Source of the DNA: Clostridia bacterium
GTDB taxonomy: Bacteria > Bacillota > Clostridia > Peptostreptococcales > Acidaminobacteraceae
Assembly (NCBI GenBank): GCA_016937975.1
Contig: JAFGVN010000021.1
Location: 1 to 64,000 of the forward strand
Length of the DNA stretch: 64,000 nt
Reading direction: 5' to 3'
Shown: positions 8,545-17,735 of the stretch, piece by piece
How the letters are laid out: each line of letters opens with the position of its first letter
Position numbering within the stretch: the first letter of the stretch is position 1
Made by a program: the position numbers and the translations under genes
Notes under the pieces: generated by a model
Told to the model about the DNA's origin: nothing
The model's input: the letters and a program-made list of their open reading frames with translations, nothing else
The model's database searches: none

Positions 8545-9006
8545 ATGGAAATTTCAATTATTAATGAGCAATCAGCTTTAGAAATAGACGAAAAAATTGA
8601 AACAATGATTGAGGATTTGGTTCAATTGTGCTTGGAATCTGAATCCATTGAAATGGATGGAGAAGTAAGCATTATGTTTGTTGACGACAAGGAAATACAT
8701 GCATTAAATAAAGTTCATCGTAATAAAGATAGTTCAACGGATGTTTTATCCTTTCCACAATATGATGATTTAAAAAGCTTAGCAATCAATGATCCCTATG
8801 TTATACTAGGAGATGTGGTTATTTCCACTGAAACTGCCATGAGGCAAGCAGAAGAGTACAATCATCCTTTGGAACGTGAAATTGGCTTCTTATTGGTTCA
8901 TAGTATGTTTCATCTCTTTGGTTATGATCATGATACGGAAGAACACACAAAAGAGATGCGTTTAAAAGAAGAACAGGTACTCACACAATACAATTTAACC
9001 CGCTAG
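8545..9006 (+). CDS. ybeY: Endoribonuclease YbeY
   Basis: A 153-aa YbeY protein, a single-strand endoribonuclease needed for 16S rRNA 3'-end maturation and 70S quality control. The zinc site HSMFHLFGYDHD (H-x3-H-x5-H) lies near residue 116, and DVLSFPQ, typical of the family, is near 67. The ribosome site AGGAGA is 10 nt after the pgpH stop, so co-translation with pgpH and phoH is likely. Confidence 0.95.
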   Translation: MEISIINEQSALEIDEKIETMIEDLVQLCLESESIEMDGEVSIMFVDDKEIHALNKVHRNKDSSTDVLSFPQYDDLKSLAINDPYVILGDVVISTETAMRQAEEYNHPLEREIGFLLVHSMFHLFGYDHDTEEHTKEMRLKEEQVLTQYNLTR

Positions 9007-9014
9007 GAGGCACC

Positions 9015-10160
9015 ATGAGAAAAGTTTCAGTTGGTATTTTAATCTTGCTTGTTTCATTATTTCTGTTTAGTTGCAAAAGTAATGATAAAAACACTACAAA
9101 TCAATTTAATGATTCCTTAGATAATCTTGAAGTTACTTTGCCGGAAGAGGATAATATAGAGACTGAAACCAATGATCTTGAAGAAACAACTGATCCTGTA
9201 GAGGCAGTTGGCGAAAATAACGAAATTCCAGTAGTTGATCCTACAGGGAAAATCTTTTCTAAATTAACGGGTTTGGAAATCACAAATGAACAAAGTATAA
9301 GACGTCCTGTTGTAGTGATGTTGGACAATCATTACTTAGCACGTCCTCAAGGATGTTTATCCGATGCTGATGTGATTTATGAAGTCCTTGCTGAAGGTTT
9401 GATTACACGATATATGGCTGTTTTCCAAACCAATGAACCAGATATTATAGGTCCTGTTAGAAGTTCAAGACCCTATTTCATTGAACGTGCTCTGGAATAT
9501 AATCCGTTATATGTCCATGTAGGTGGTTCAATGCAAGCTTTGTCGGATATTATCAAATATGAAATGGCTGATATAGATGGTTTAAGCGTAGGTGGTGGGG
9601 TATTCTATAGAACAGACCATAAAGATATTCCACATAACATGTATTCCAGTACATCAGGTATAAGAAAAGAAGCAGATCGTAAAAAATATAATAAGGAAGT
9701 CGATTTTGAAGGACAGCCAATAGGTTATCAGATTGTGCCTATAAATGGCGAGCTTGCTAATCATATTAAAGTGGTTTACAAAAGTCCTTCTTCAGGAGAT
9801 GCTATAGGTTATTATATTTCTTATACTTATGACGTTGAAAAACAAACTTATTTGCGTTATGTCAATGGTAAAGAACATTTAGATGAGACCACAAAAATTC
9901 ACTTAACTGCAGATAATATTATTGTTCAACAAGTTGGACATCGCGTGATAGATAATGAAGGAAGACGTGATATTGACATGGTAGGATCAGGAAGTGGTTA
10001 TTATTTCAATAGAGGTCAATGGATTTCAATAACTTGGGAGAAAACCGGTGAAAGAACACAGACACGGTATTTCAAATCAGATGGTTCTGAATTGATTTTA
10101 AATCCAGGTATCACATGGATTCAGGTTGTTCCAACCTCAACAGAGCCTATTATAGACTAG
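9015..10160 (+). CDS. DUF3048 lipoprotein (YerB-like)
   Basis: The 381-aa protein has a lipoprotein signal (MRKVSVGILILLVSLFLFSC; lipidated Cys20), an acidic linker, then a DUF3048/YerB-type domain with VVMLDNHYLARPQGCLSDADVIYE and GPVRSSRPYFIERALEY. The family is extracytoplasmic and of unknown function. It occupies the position where dgkA is usual between ybeY and cdd in other Firmicutes. AGGAGGCACC sets the start. Confidence 0.85.
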   Translation: MRKVSVGILILLVSLFLFSCKSNDKNTTNQFNDSLDNLEVTLPEEDNIETETNDLEETTDPVEAVGENNEIPVVDPTGKIFSKLTGLEITNEQSIRRPVVVMLDNHYLARPQGCLSDADVIYEVLAEGLITRYMAVFQTNEPDIIGPVRSSRPYFIERALEYNPLYVHVGGSMQALSDIIKYEMADIDGLSVGGGVFYRTDHKDIPHNMYSSTSGIRKEADRKKYNKEVDFEGQPIGYQIVPINGELANHIKVVYKSPSSGDAIGYYISYTYDVEKQTYLRYVNGKEHLDETTKIHLTADNIIVQQVGHRVIDNEGRRDIDMVGSGSGYYFNRGQWISITWEKTGERTQTRYFKSDGSELILNPGITWIQVVPTSTEPIID

Positions 10161-10170
10161 GAGAGAGACG

Positions 10171-10560
10171 ATGACAAACGAAGCATTGTTAAAATTAGCT
10201 TATGAAGCAACTGAAAAATCTTATGCACCTTATTCAAATTTCAAAGTAGGTGCGGCTTTATTGACAAAAGAAGGTAAAGTCTTTACAGGCTGTAATGTAG
10301 AATGTGCTTCTTTCGGTGGTACGAACTGTGCTGAAAGAACAGCTGTCTTTAAAGCAATTTCAGAAGGCTATCATGATTTTGTGAAAATTGCAGTTGTAAG
10401 TGCTGGTGAAGGATTTACTTACCCTTGTGGTATTTGCCGTCAGGTTTTAAATGAATTTGCACCAGAAATTGATATCATCATGGATGACCATGGTAAAGAA
10501 TTAGTTGTTAATTTAAAAGAGATGTTGCCATATTCGTTTGGTCCAACTGATCTTAAATAG
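10171..10560 (+). CDS. cdd: Cytidine deaminase
   Basis: A 129-aa homotetrameric-type cytidine deaminase that turns cytidine and deoxycytidine into uridine forms for pyrimidine salvage. The zinc and catalytic motif CAERTAVFKAI lies near residue 53 and PCGICRQVLNEF near 86; all three zinc cysteines and the catalytic Glu are present. It lies 10 nt after the DUF3048 gene and 15 nt before era, the normal order in this cluster. Confidence 0.96.
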   Translation: MTNEALLKLAYEATEKSYAPYSNFKVGAALLTKEGKVFTGCNVECASFGGTNCAERTAVFKAISEGYHDFVKIAVVSAGEGFTYPCGICRQVLNEFAPEIDIIMDDHGKELVVNLKEMLPYSFGPTDLK

Positions 10561-10575
10561 AAAGGAGCTCTTAAT

Positions 10576-11466
10576 TTGAGTTTTAAATCAGGTTTTGTAA
10601 CGATCGTCGGCCGTCCCAATGTAGGTAAATCTACTTTATTGAATGCGATTCTTGGAGAAAAAATAGCCATCATGTCTGATAAGCCACAGACAACACGAGA
10701 TAAGATCATGGCCATTCATCAAAGCGATGATTCTCAAGTCATCTTTATGGATACTCCTGGTATGCATAAACCTAAACACAAATTAGGCGAGTTCATGATG
10801 AAAGCAGCTGTTGAAACATTAAAAGATGTAGATTTAGTGCTTTACATGGTAGATGAATCAAAAAAAATTGGTCCTGGTGATCAATGGATTATTGATACAT
10901 TAAAAATGGCGCACGTAAATGTATTCATTATCATCAATAAAATGGATTTATTGACTTTTGAGGAGTATGCTGAGTTAGTTAGAACCTATGAAGCACTTGA
11001 TTTAGCAGACCAAATTATTGGGATTTCTGCAGTGAACAGTAAGAATATCGATGTGTTAATGAAAGAAATCAAAGACAAGCTGCCAGAAGGGCCTATGTAT
11101 TATCCTGATGATATGATTACAGATCAAGCTGAAAAGACAGTTGTTGCTGAAATTATTAGAGAAAAAATACTTCATTATATCAGAGATGAGATTCCGCATG
11201 GTGTTGCAGTTGAAATTGATAAGTTCAAAGTGAGACCTGATGGTACTTTAATTGATATTGACGCGACGATTATTTGTGAGAAAAAATCCCATAAAGGCAT
11301 TATCATTGGTAAAGAAGGCAGAAAATTAAAAGGTATTGGTAAAGCTGCTCGACAAGATATGGAGCTATTTTTAGACAGTAAAGTGTACCTTCAGCTTTGG
11401 GTTAAAGTAAGACCCGGTTGGAGAGACAATGAACAAATTTTAAAAGGATTAGGTTATAAGAATTAA
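10576..11466 (+). CDS. era: GTPase Era
   Basis: Era is a KH-domain GTPase that binds the 3' end of 16S rRNA during 30S assembly. The 296-aa protein has G1 GRPNVGKST near residue 12, G3 DTPGMHKP, G4 NKMD, and the KH signature GIIIGKEGRKLKGIGKAAR near 236. The start is TTG at 10576, supported by AAGGAG eight bases upstream and by the usual N terminus KSGFVTIVGRPNVGKS. No ATG fits. Confidence 0.96.
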   Translation: MSFKSGFVTIVGRPNVGKSTLLNAILGEKIAIMSDKPQTTRDKIMAIHQSDDSQVIFMDTPGMHKPKHKLGEFMMKAAVETLKDVDLVLYMVDESKKIGPGDQWIIDTLKMAHVNVFIIINKMDLLTFEEYAELVRTYEALDLADQIIGISAVNSKNIDVLMKEIKDKLPEGPMYYPDDMITDQAEKTVVAEIIREKILHYIRDEIPHGVAVEIDKFKVRPDGTLIDIDATIICEKKSHKGIIIGKEGRKLKGIGKAARQDMELFLDSKVYLQLWVKVRPGWRDNEQILKGLGYKN

Positions 11467-11495
11467 TCTAGCAAGTCACTTGCTGGATTTCTTTT
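11465..11495 (+). terminator. Hairpin between era and mgtE
   Basis: An 11-bp stem (AATCTAGCAAG / CTTGCTGGATT, loop TCA) with a weak T-tract (TCTTTT) overlaps the era stop codon. It probably ends or reduces transcription before mgtE. Confidence 0.65.
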
Positions 11496-11510
11496 GAGAA
11501 AGGAGAGCTT

Positions 11511-12896
11511 ATGCAAGGTTTATTCGAAGAAGAGCTAAAGGTATTATTAGATCGTATTACACATTATATCGATAAAGGTGATACCGACTCCTTACGGAAT
11601 TTTATAGAGGATGTCCATGCAGCTGACTTAATTGAAATCATAGAGGATTTAACTGACGAGCAAAGAAAAGTAGTTTTTGAATCTTTGGAAACGGAAGAAG
11701 CTGCCAGTGTTATGGAATCCATTGATTCAGAATTATTTTCAGATATTTTAAAGACATTAACCGTAGAAACAAAAAAAGAAATCCTGGATGAAATGGCCCA
11801 CGATGATATCGCTGACCACTTTGGTGAATTGAAGAAAGAGCGCGTGGAAGAAATCATGGGGTATCTGGATGAAGAGGTTGCTGACGATGTTAGAGAACTC
11901 TTAATCTATGAAGATGATACTGCCGGTGGTTTAATGACCTCGGAATTTATTTCTCTTGAGCAAAATATGACTACACGTGAGGCAATAGATTACTTAAGAG
12001 AACATGCTCCTGATGCTGAAACCATTTACTATTTGTTTGTAATCGATGAACATGAAAAATTAGCAGGTGTTATTTCCCTTAGAGACTTAATTCTCGGAAG
12101 AGATGATCAAAGTGTAAAGGAAATAATGAATACAAAAGTAATCAGTGTAAATGTATCTGATGACCAGGAAGAAGTTGCTAAGATTGTATCCAAATATGAT
12201 TTCTTGGCAATTCCTGTTATTGACGATTTTGATCACATGCGTGGTATCATTACAGTCGATGACGTTATCGACATTTTAGAAGAAGAGGCAACAGAAGATA
12301 TCTTCAAATTCGCGGGTGCTTCAGAAGTAGAAGCTGATTATTTTGAGGAATCTCTAGGGTTAAGAATTTTGACTTCAATTCGTTCAAGATTACCGTGGTT
12401 AATCATCACTTTATTTGGTGGTATGTTATCTGCAAGTATTATAAAGAGTTATCAACATACATTAGATGCCAATGCAACCTTAGCGATGTTCATTCCAATT
12501 CTGGCGGGTATGGGAGGTAATGTTGGAACACAATCTTCAACGATTACCGTAAGAAACATTGCTGTTGGTAATGTATATGGTATGGAAGTTTGGAAAACAA
12601 TTGTTCATGAAATGGCAGTGGGCTTAACCGTTGGTGTATTGTGTAGCGGTATTGCCTTAGGTACATCTTTGTTAATTTATGATGTATCACCTCTTATTGC
12701 CCTGGTTGTTGGTTTGGCCATGTGGGCTAATATGTTGACGGCAAGTACCATTGGAACAGTTGTGCCTTTAATTTTTAAAAAGATTGGTGTTGATCCAGCC
12801 GTTGCGTCTGCACCGTTTATTACCATGACAGTGGATATAACAGGTTTAAGTATTTATTTTACATTGGTCATCATTCTGATGGAAAAAGTACTATAA
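11511..12896 (+). CDS. mgtE: Magnesium transporter MgtE
   Basis: A 461-aa MgtE channel that admits Mg2+ and closes when cytosolic Mg2+ is high. The order is: acidic superhelical N domain (about 20-130), paired CBS domains (about 135-255), plug helix and five membrane helices (about 285-461). The pore sequence MGGNVGTQSSTI is clear. No M-box riboswitch is visible upstream. It is inserted between era and recO, which are adjacent in many Firmicutes. Confidence 0.95.
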   Translation: MQGLFEEELKVLLDRITHYIDKGDTDSLRNFIEDVHAADLIEIIEDLTDEQRKVVFESLETEEAASVMESIDSELFSDILKTLTVETKKEILDEMAHDDIADHFGELKKERVEEIMGYLDEEVADDVRELLIYEDDTAGGLMTSEFISLEQNMTTREAIDYLREHAPDAETIYYLFVIDEHEKLAGVISLRDLILGRDDQSVKEIMNTKVISVNVSDDQEEVAKIVSKYDFLAIPVIDDFDHMRGIITVDDVIDILEEEATEDIFKFAGASEVEADYFEESLGLRILTSIRSRLPWLIITLFGGMLSASIIKSYQHTLDANATLAMFIPILAGMGGNVGTQSSTITVRNIAVGNVYGMEVWKTIVHEMAVGLTVGVLCSGIALGTSLLIYDVSPLIALVVGLAMWANMLTASTIGTVVPLIFKKIGVDPAVASAPFITMTVDITGLSIYFTLVIILMEKVL

Positions 12897-12901
12897 GAGA
12901 A

Positions 12902-12933
12902 GGGGGGGACGTTGTTATTAACAACGGCATTCC
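12902..12933 (+). promoter_or_regulatory. recO ribosome site with a hairpin spacer
   Basis: The only Shine-Dalgarno candidate for recO is a run of seven G at 12902-12908, 25 nt before the ATG, which is too far when unfolded. Between them, CGTTGTT (12910-12916) and AACAACG (12920-12926) form a perfect 7-bp hairpin with a 3-nt loop. Folding it leaves an effective spacing of about 8 nt. No alternative in-frame start exists upstream because of a TAA at 12919-12921. Confidence 0.5.
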
Positions 12934-13668
12934 ATGTATATAGTTACAGATGGCATTGTATTGAAAAGAGTAAAAGTTTCAGATTATGATAAAATATTGA
13001 CTTTGTTTACGACAAAAGCAGGTAAAATCAGCGTGAGTGTCAAGGGATCACAAAATCCGAAATCGAAAATGGCTGCTGGTGCACATCCCTTTGTTTATGG
13101 TGAATTTGCCATCAGTAAAAGTGGTAGATTATCACGTGCTACAAGTATTGATGCAAAGGAAACTTTTTATCATTTAAGAGAGGATTTGGATAAACTGACT
13201 GTTGCTTCTTATTTTCTTGAACTCGTGAATATTGTAACCGTAGAAGATGTTGTCAATCAACCTTTGTTTCAAATACTTTTATACTATCTTAGTTATATAG
13301 ATAAAAGTAAAGACATAAAAAAAATGCCTCTTGTGAAAGTTGCATTTGAATTGCAGTTATTAGATACCATTGGTTTGAAACCTGAAATGCACCACTGTGT
13401 TAATTGTCATAAGTTAAGTGAAAATCCAAAGTTTTCAGTGGCTGATGGTGGTATAGTATGTGAAGATTGTTATGAATTTTATCCTGATGATTATAAAATA
13501 GGATCGGTTATTCAAAAGCTCATGACTTATATCTTAAACCATTCTTTATCAGATATTTTGAACCAAGAAATTGATGATATACTTGTAAAAAAGATTGATG
13601 TTTTAAATCAACAGTTTTTAAAACATCACCTTGAAAGAAAAGGTTTTAAAAGCCTAATGCATTTCTAA
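12934..13668 (+). CDS. recO: DNA repair protein RecO
   Basis: RecO works with RecR to load RecA onto SSB-coated single-stranded DNA. The 244-aa protein has the N-terminal OB fold (MYIVTDGIVLKRVKVSDYDKIL), the alpha-helical middle domain and the four-cysteine zinc site CVNCHKLSEN...CEDC near residues 153-180. The start at 12934 matches the family N terminus, but its ribosome site is unusual (see the preceding entry). Confidence 0.93.
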   Translation: MYIVTDGIVLKRVKVSDYDKILTLFTTKAGKISVSVKGSQNPKSKMAAGAHPFVYGEFAISKSGRLSRATSIDAKETFYHLREDLDKLTVASYFLELVNIVTVEDVVNQPLFQILLYYLSYIDKSKDIKKMPLVKVAFELQLLDTIGLKPEMHHCVNCHKLSENPKFSVADGGIVCEDCYEFYPDDYKIGSVIQKLMTYILNHSLSDILNQEIDDILVKKIDVLNQQFLKHHLERKGFKSLMHF

Positions 13669-13743
13669 TGCTTTTCTAATGTTTTTATGGATAAGTTAGT
13701 GGTATTATTAGGATAGAAACATTAGATAGAAAGGATGAATGAA

Positions 13744-14304
13744 ATGATTACATTAGAGCAAGTAGATCAAGTTAGAGAAAGAGCAAATGTGAGTTATCAA
13801 AAGGCTAAAGAAGCTTTGGAAGCATGTAATGGTGATGTTTTAGAAGCAATTGTATATTTGGAAAATGATAAACCAGGACATGAAAAATTCCACCAACAGG
13901 CTTCTGATTTTGGTAATGAAGTGATTAAAACTTTAAAGGAATTCTTAAAAGCTGGCAATGTAAATCGTATTGTTGTTGAGAAAAATAACGAAGTGATTAT
14001 GAACATTCCAGTAACTGTAGGTGCTCTAGGAGCCTTATTGTTAACTTCAGCAACTGTTGTAGGCTTAATTGCTGCATTGGCAACAGGATGCGTTATTAAA
14101 ATTCATAAAGAAGATGGTGAAATCATCAATGTGAATGATAAGGCATCTGAAATGATGAAGAAAACAAAAATGAAAGCGGAAGAAGTTTTTGATGGTGTTA
14201 GAAGACAATCCACAGAAACTGAAGCATCAGAAGAAGAAAAAGATGTTACTGTAGAAGTCACTGAAGAAGATGGCGAAATAAAAGTGAATGTAACAGAAGA
14301 ATAG
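13744..14304 (+). CDS. UBA-like / DUF4342 membrane-associated protein
   Basis: A 186-aa protein with a UBA/TS-N-like three-helix N terminus (about 1-42: ITLEQVDQVRERANVSYQKAKEALEAC), then a DUF4342 domain (about 55-115) with one hydrophobic helix (GALGALLLTSATVVGLIAALA). The tail is charged and acidic. The DUF4342 family has no established role; the UBA-like part resembles the EF-Ts/NAC domain. I chose ATG 13744 because AGAAAGGA is 8 nt upstream; the earlier ATG at 13735 overlaps that site. Confidence 0.75.
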   Translation: MITLEQVDQVRERANVSYQKAKEALEACNGDVLEAIVYLENDKPGHEKFHQQASDFGNEVIKTLKEFLKAGNVNRIVVEKNNEVIMNIPVTVGALGALLLTSATVVGLIAALATGCVIKIHKEDGEIINVNDKASEMMKKTKMKAEEVFDGVRRQSTETEASEEEKDVTVEVTEEDGEIKVNVTEE

Positions 14305-14344
14305 GTTTACAAAACTAAAATGCTATGTTACACTTTATTATATT

Positions 14345-14515
14345 TATACATGCGATGAAAAAGAGGAGTAGCATCAAAGAAACTTTTAGAGAGTCTATGG
14401 TTGGTGAAAATGGACAGTGAACTGATGTGAAGGGCGCTTTGGAGCATTTTTAACTAAGTGGATGCATAGCATCAATTAGGGTGGAACCGCGGAAGATATC
14501 TTTCGTCCCTACTTA
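14345..14515 (+). promoter_or_regulatory. Glycine T-box leader
   Basis: The hallmark T-box sequence AGGGTGGAACCGCG is at 14478-14491, preceded by a long structured stem I region. A GGC at 14433-14435, in the 3' part of stem I, is the likely glycine specifier, which fits the downstream glyS. TAGGG at the core can instead pair with GTCCCTA (14505-14511), giving a terminator followed by a weak T-rich tract. Uncharged tRNA-Gly should favour the antiterminator and raise glyS expression. Confidence 0.9.
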
Positions 14516-14573
14516 TTTTATAGTAGAGGCGGAAGATTTTTTATATTTTTGCCTCAAGAATAAGGAGGTTATT

Positions 14574-15959
14574 ATGAGTAACGTAACAATGGAGAAAATT
14601 GTATCACTTGCAAAATCAAGAGGTTTTGTATTCCCTGGATCCGAGATCTATGGTGGTTTGGCAAATGCTTGGGACTATGGTCCATTAGGCGTTGAGCTTA
14701 AAAACAATGTTAAAAGATTATGGTGGAAAAAATTTATTCAAGAATCACCTTATAACGTAGGTGTGGATGCGGCTATTTTAATGAATACGCAAACATGGGT
14801 AGCGTCAGGACACGTAGGTGGTTTTAATGATCCTCTAATGGATTGTAAGGCTTGTAAAACAAGATACCGTGCTGATCAATTAATTGAAGAATACATGGTA
14901 AGAAAAAATTGTGTCGAGGTTGTTGAAGGTTGGTCTAATGAGCAAATGGAAAACTACATTGCTGAGAAAAATATCAACTGTCCAAATTGTGGAAAACACG
15001 ACTATACGAACATTCGTCAGTTTAACTTGATGTTTAAGACACACCAAGGTGTAACTGAAGACAGTTCTACAGAAATTTACTTGAGACCGGAAACTGCTCA
15101 AGGTATTTTCGTTAACTTCAAATCAATTCAAAGAACCTCAAGAAAGAAAGTGCCATTTGGTATCGGTCAAATTGGTAAATCTTTTAGAAACGAAATTACA
15201 CCAGGTAACTTTACTTTCAGAACTAGAGAGTTCGAACAAATGGAGTTGGAATTTTTCTGTAAGCCTGGTGATGATTTGGAATGGTTTGAGTATTGGAAGA
15301 ACTATTGTATGGATTGGTTAACCAATTTAGGTATGAACAGAGATAATTTAAGATTCAGAGATCATGGTGAGGAAGAGTTGTCTCATTATTCAAATGCAAC
15401 AAGTGATATTGAATACTTGTTCCCATTTGGTTGGGGTGAAGTATGGGGTATTGCGGACCGTACAGATTTTGACTTAAGGAGACATTCTGAACATTCAGGT
15501 ACTGAATTGAATTATCAAGATCCTACAACAAATGAAAAATACATTCCATATTGTATTGAACCATCAGTAGGTGCAGATCGAATTGCCTTGGCATTTTTAA
15601 TTGATGCCTATGAAGAGGAAGCATTAGAAGATGGTACTTCACGTTCTGTATTAAAATTCCATCCGGCTTTGGCACCTATAAAAGCTGCAGTGTTCCCATT
15701 AACTAAGAAGTTAAATACAGAAACTTTAGAAGTTTTTGATTTACTCTCAAAACACTTCAATGTGGAATATGATGATGCGGGTAGTATTGGTAAGCGTTAT
15801 AGAAGACATGATGAAATTGGTACACCTTATTGCATTACTTTTGACTTTGACTCACTTGAAGACAAGTCAATTACTATTCGTGATCGTGATTCTATGACTC
15901 AAGAGAGAGTTAAGATTGAAGATTTAGTACAATACTTGTCAGACCGTATAGCATTTTAA
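14574..15959 (+). CDS. glyS: Glycyl-tRNA synthetase (single-chain alpha2 type)
   Basis: A 461-aa class IIa glycyl-tRNA synthetase of the homodimeric type. Visible are motif 1 ([20 protein letters not shown]), the zinc cysteines ([19 protein letters not shown]), motif 2 [20 protein letters not shown] and motif 3 [12 protein letters not shown], then the anticodon-binding domain. I start it at ATG 14574, seven bases after AAGGAGG. The open frame extends back to 14481, but that part lies inside the T-box RNA and is not coding. Confidence 0.97.
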   Translation: MSNVTMEKIVSLAKSRGFVFPGSEIYGGLANAWDYGPLGVELKNNVKRLWWKKFIQESPYNVGVDAAILMNTQTWVASGHVGGFNDPLMDCKACKTRYRADQLIEEYMVRKNCVEVVEGWSNEQMENYIAEKNINCPNCGKHDYTNIRQFNLMFKTHQGVTEDSSTEIYLRPETAQGIFVNFKSIQRTSRKKVPFGIGQIGKSFRNEITPGNFTFRTREFEQMELEFFCKPGDDLEWFEYWKNYCMDWLTNLGMNRDNLRFRDHGEEELSHYSNATSDIEYLFPFGWGEVWGIADRTDFDLRRHSEHSGTELNYQDPTTNEKYIPYCIEPSVGADRIALAFLIDAYEEEALEDGTSRSVLKFHPALAPIKAAVFPLTKKLNTETLEVFDLLSKHFNVEYDDAGSIGKRYRRHDEIGTPYCITFDFDSLEDKSITIRDRDSMTQERVKIEDLVQYLSDRIAF

Positions 15960-15964
15960 TGAGT

Positions 15965-15987
15965 GGCCCTTATGGGGCCTTTCTTTT
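15965..15987 (+). terminator. Intrinsic terminator after glyS
   Basis: GGCCC / GGGCC stem with a TTATG loop followed by TTTCTTTT, four bases after the stop codon. Confidence 0.75.
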
Positions 15988-16030
15988 GTTATTTCTAGCA
16001 ATAGGATAAATAATGAACCTATTTGATTTA

Positions 16031-16044
16031 TATGATGCATCATA
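16031..16044. promoter_or_regulatory. CcpN-type box 1 (palindrome)
   Basis: ATGATGCATCAT is a perfect 12-bp palindrome inside TATGATGCATCATA. It shares the TGATGCA core with two further sites upstream of the CcpN-like gene. It lies just before a TATAAT hexamer at about 16060-16065. Likely operator by inference. Confidence 0.4.
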
Positions 16045-16163
16045 TCTTTAAAATATGCTATAATATGTATCAGATAAGGTCAAATTTATATTATTTGGCT
16101 AATAATTTAACAAAAAAACCTATACAAAAGATAAATGATGTGACATAATAGGGATAACTTAGA

Positions 16164-16178
16164 ATTGTGATGCACAAT
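16164..16178. promoter_or_regulatory. CcpN-type box 2 (palindrome)
   Basis: ATTGTGATGCACAAT is a perfect inverted repeat around a central ATG and is followed by ATAG. Together with box 3 it brackets the region where the promoter of the CcpN-like gene should lie. Likely autoregulatory operator by inference. Confidence 0.5.
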
Positions 16179-16204
16179 ATAGTGTTAAAATGTAAGTGAA
16201 CATT

Positions 16205-16222
16205 ATATGTGATGCACTATAT
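16205..16222. promoter_or_regulatory. CcpN-type box 3
   Basis: ATATGTGATGCACTATAT repeats the GTGATGCAC core of box 2, spaced 42 nt from it (four helical turns). It overlaps a CATTAT -10-like element, so binding should block transcription. Inferred from repetition and position. Confidence 0.5.
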
Positions 16223-16267
16223 CGGTAGTTATGTCTATTAATGTACCTTTATCTCAAGGGAGGCTTT

Positions 16268-16891
16268 ATGGTTTTTAACGTACGACAAAAGACAATCATA
16301 GAGATTGTCAAAAACCATGAACCGATTACCAGTGAGAAAATTGCCCAGTTGCTTAATGTGACAAGGTCTACATTAAGGACAGACTTATCCATTTTGACCA
16401 AGATGCATGTTTTAGAGGCGCGTCCGAAAGTTGGTTTTTGCTTTGTTGGCGATCAAGTTCCCAGTCAAATGTTGTCTGATATTGAAGCGACGAAAGTCAA
16501 TGACTTAATGGGACGAGCAGTGGCAATCGATGAAAAGGTGTCGGTTTATGATGCAGTTGTAACCATGTTCTTAGAGGATGTGGGGACAATCTTCGTGTTA
16601 TCTGAAGGTTATCTTGCTGGTGTAATTTCAAGGAAAGATTTTATCAAATCTGCCATTGGTGGTGGTGATTTAAAATCTATGCCTATTGGAATGATTATGA
16701 CCAGAATGCCAAATTTATTGGTAACAGAAACCACAGAAAATATTCTTGCTGCTGCAAAGCGTTTAATTGATCATGAGATCGATTGTATGCCTGTAGTAGA
16801 ACGAGAAGAAGATGGTCAAATGAAAGTGGTGGGAAGATTATCTAAAACCAATATAACCCAACACTTTGTGGATATATTCATGCATATTTAA
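16268..16891 (+). CDS. CcpN/YqzB-type HTH-CBS transcription regulator
   Basis: The 207-aa protein has an N-terminal winged helix-turn-helix (about 5-60: KTIIEIVKNHEPITSEKIAQ) and two CBS domains (about 75-200), the architecture of CcpN. CcpN represses gluconeogenic genes in B. subtilis and responds to nucleotides via its CBS pair. Here it directly precedes the PPDK regulatory protein and ppdK, so it probably controls the PEP/pyruvate switch. AAGGGAGG at 16256-16263 supports ATG 16268; an in-frame ATG at 16241 lacks a site. Three related boxes lie upstream, suggesting autoregulation. Confidence 0.88.
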   Translation: MVFNVRQKTIIEIVKNHEPITSEKIAQLLNVTRSTLRTDLSILTKMHVLEARPKVGFCFVGDQVPSQMLSDIEATKVNDLMGRAVAIDEKVSVYDAVVTMFLEDVGTIFVLSEGYLAGVISRKDFIKSAIGGGDLKSMPIGMIMTRMPNLLVTETTENILAAAKRLIDHEIDCMPVVEREEDGQMKVVGRLSKTNITQHFVDIFMHI

Positions 16892-16901
16892 GGAGGATGT
16901 C

Positions 16902-17714
16902 ATGAACAGCAGATATATGATTTACATTGTCTCTGACTCTATTGGTGAAACAGCCGAATATGTAGCAAGAGCAACAGCAGCACAATTTGAAAGAGATTAT
17001 GAAATTGTCAAATTTCCATTTATTAGAGATACGTCAAAAATTGAAGAAATTATAGAAGATGCAGATGCACATCATTCCATTATCTTATATACAACAGTTG
17101 TAGATGAATTTAGAGACTTGTTGAAGAAACGATGTGAAGAAAAGAATATTCCTTCTATCGATGTGATGAGCACAGCAATGTATGCTTTCAAAAGTTTCTT
17201 GAATTTAGAACCAAAACATGAACCTGGTATTATCAGAAGGCTAGACGAAAAGTACTTTAAAAAAGTAGAAGCCATAGAATTTGCTGTTAAATACGATGAT
17301 GGTAAAGATCCAAGAGGCATCAAGAAAGCTGATGTGGTTCTCTTAGGTGTATCGAGAACTTCTAAAACACCTTTAAGTATGTATTTAGCGAATAAGAATC
17401 TAAAAGTGGCAAATGTGCCATTGGTACCAGAAGTTCCAATTCCTAGGGAAGTTTATGAAATACCAAAGGAAAAAATTATTGGGTTAACGACGAATCCTAT
17501 CAAATTAAATGAAATTCGACAAGAACGACTAAAGGCACTTGGCTTAAGTGATACTGCTACCTATGCTAATTTGGATCGTATCCTTGAAGAATTGGATTAC
17601 GCTGATAAAGTGATGAAGGATATAGATTGTCCTATAATCGATGTAGCAACAAAAGCAGTTGAAGAAACAGCCAATATTATCATTGAAATTATGCGAGCTT
17701 ATCAATTAGACTAA
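16902..17714 (+). CDS. ppsR: Pyruvate, phosphate dikinase regulatory protein
   Basis: A 270-aa bifunctional kinase/phosphorylase (PDRP, DUF299; YqfL in B. subtilis). It inactivates PPDK by ADP-dependent threonine phosphorylation and reactivates it by phosphorolysis. The N terminus YIVSDSIGETAEYVARA and the P-loop GVSRTSKTPLSMYLA near residue 149 are diagnostic. The start is set by AAGGAGG 10 nt after the regulator stop. Its target gene ppdK is the next gene, 21 nt away, so the assignment is firm. Confidence 0.95.
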   Translation: MNSRYMIYIVSDSIGETAEYVARATAAQFERDYEIVKFPFIRDTSKIEEIIEDADAHHSIILYTTVVDEFRDLLKKRCEEKNIPSIDVMSTAMYAFKSFLNLEPKHEPGIIRRLDEKYFKKVEAIEFAVKYDDGKDPRGIKKADVVLLGVSRTSKTPLSMYLANKNLKVANVPLVPEVPIPREVYEIPKEKIIGLTTNPIKLNEIRQERLKALGLSDTATYANLDRILEELDYADKVMKDIDCPIIDVATKAVEETANIIIEIMRAYQLD

Positions 17715-17735
17715 GCCCGTATTCGGGAGGTAATG

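Noticed and set aside
14481-14573. N-terminal extension of the glycyl-tRNA synthetase reading frame
   Set aside because: This part lies within the T-box core and terminator; the ATG at 14574 has AAGGAGG and fits the family N terminus.
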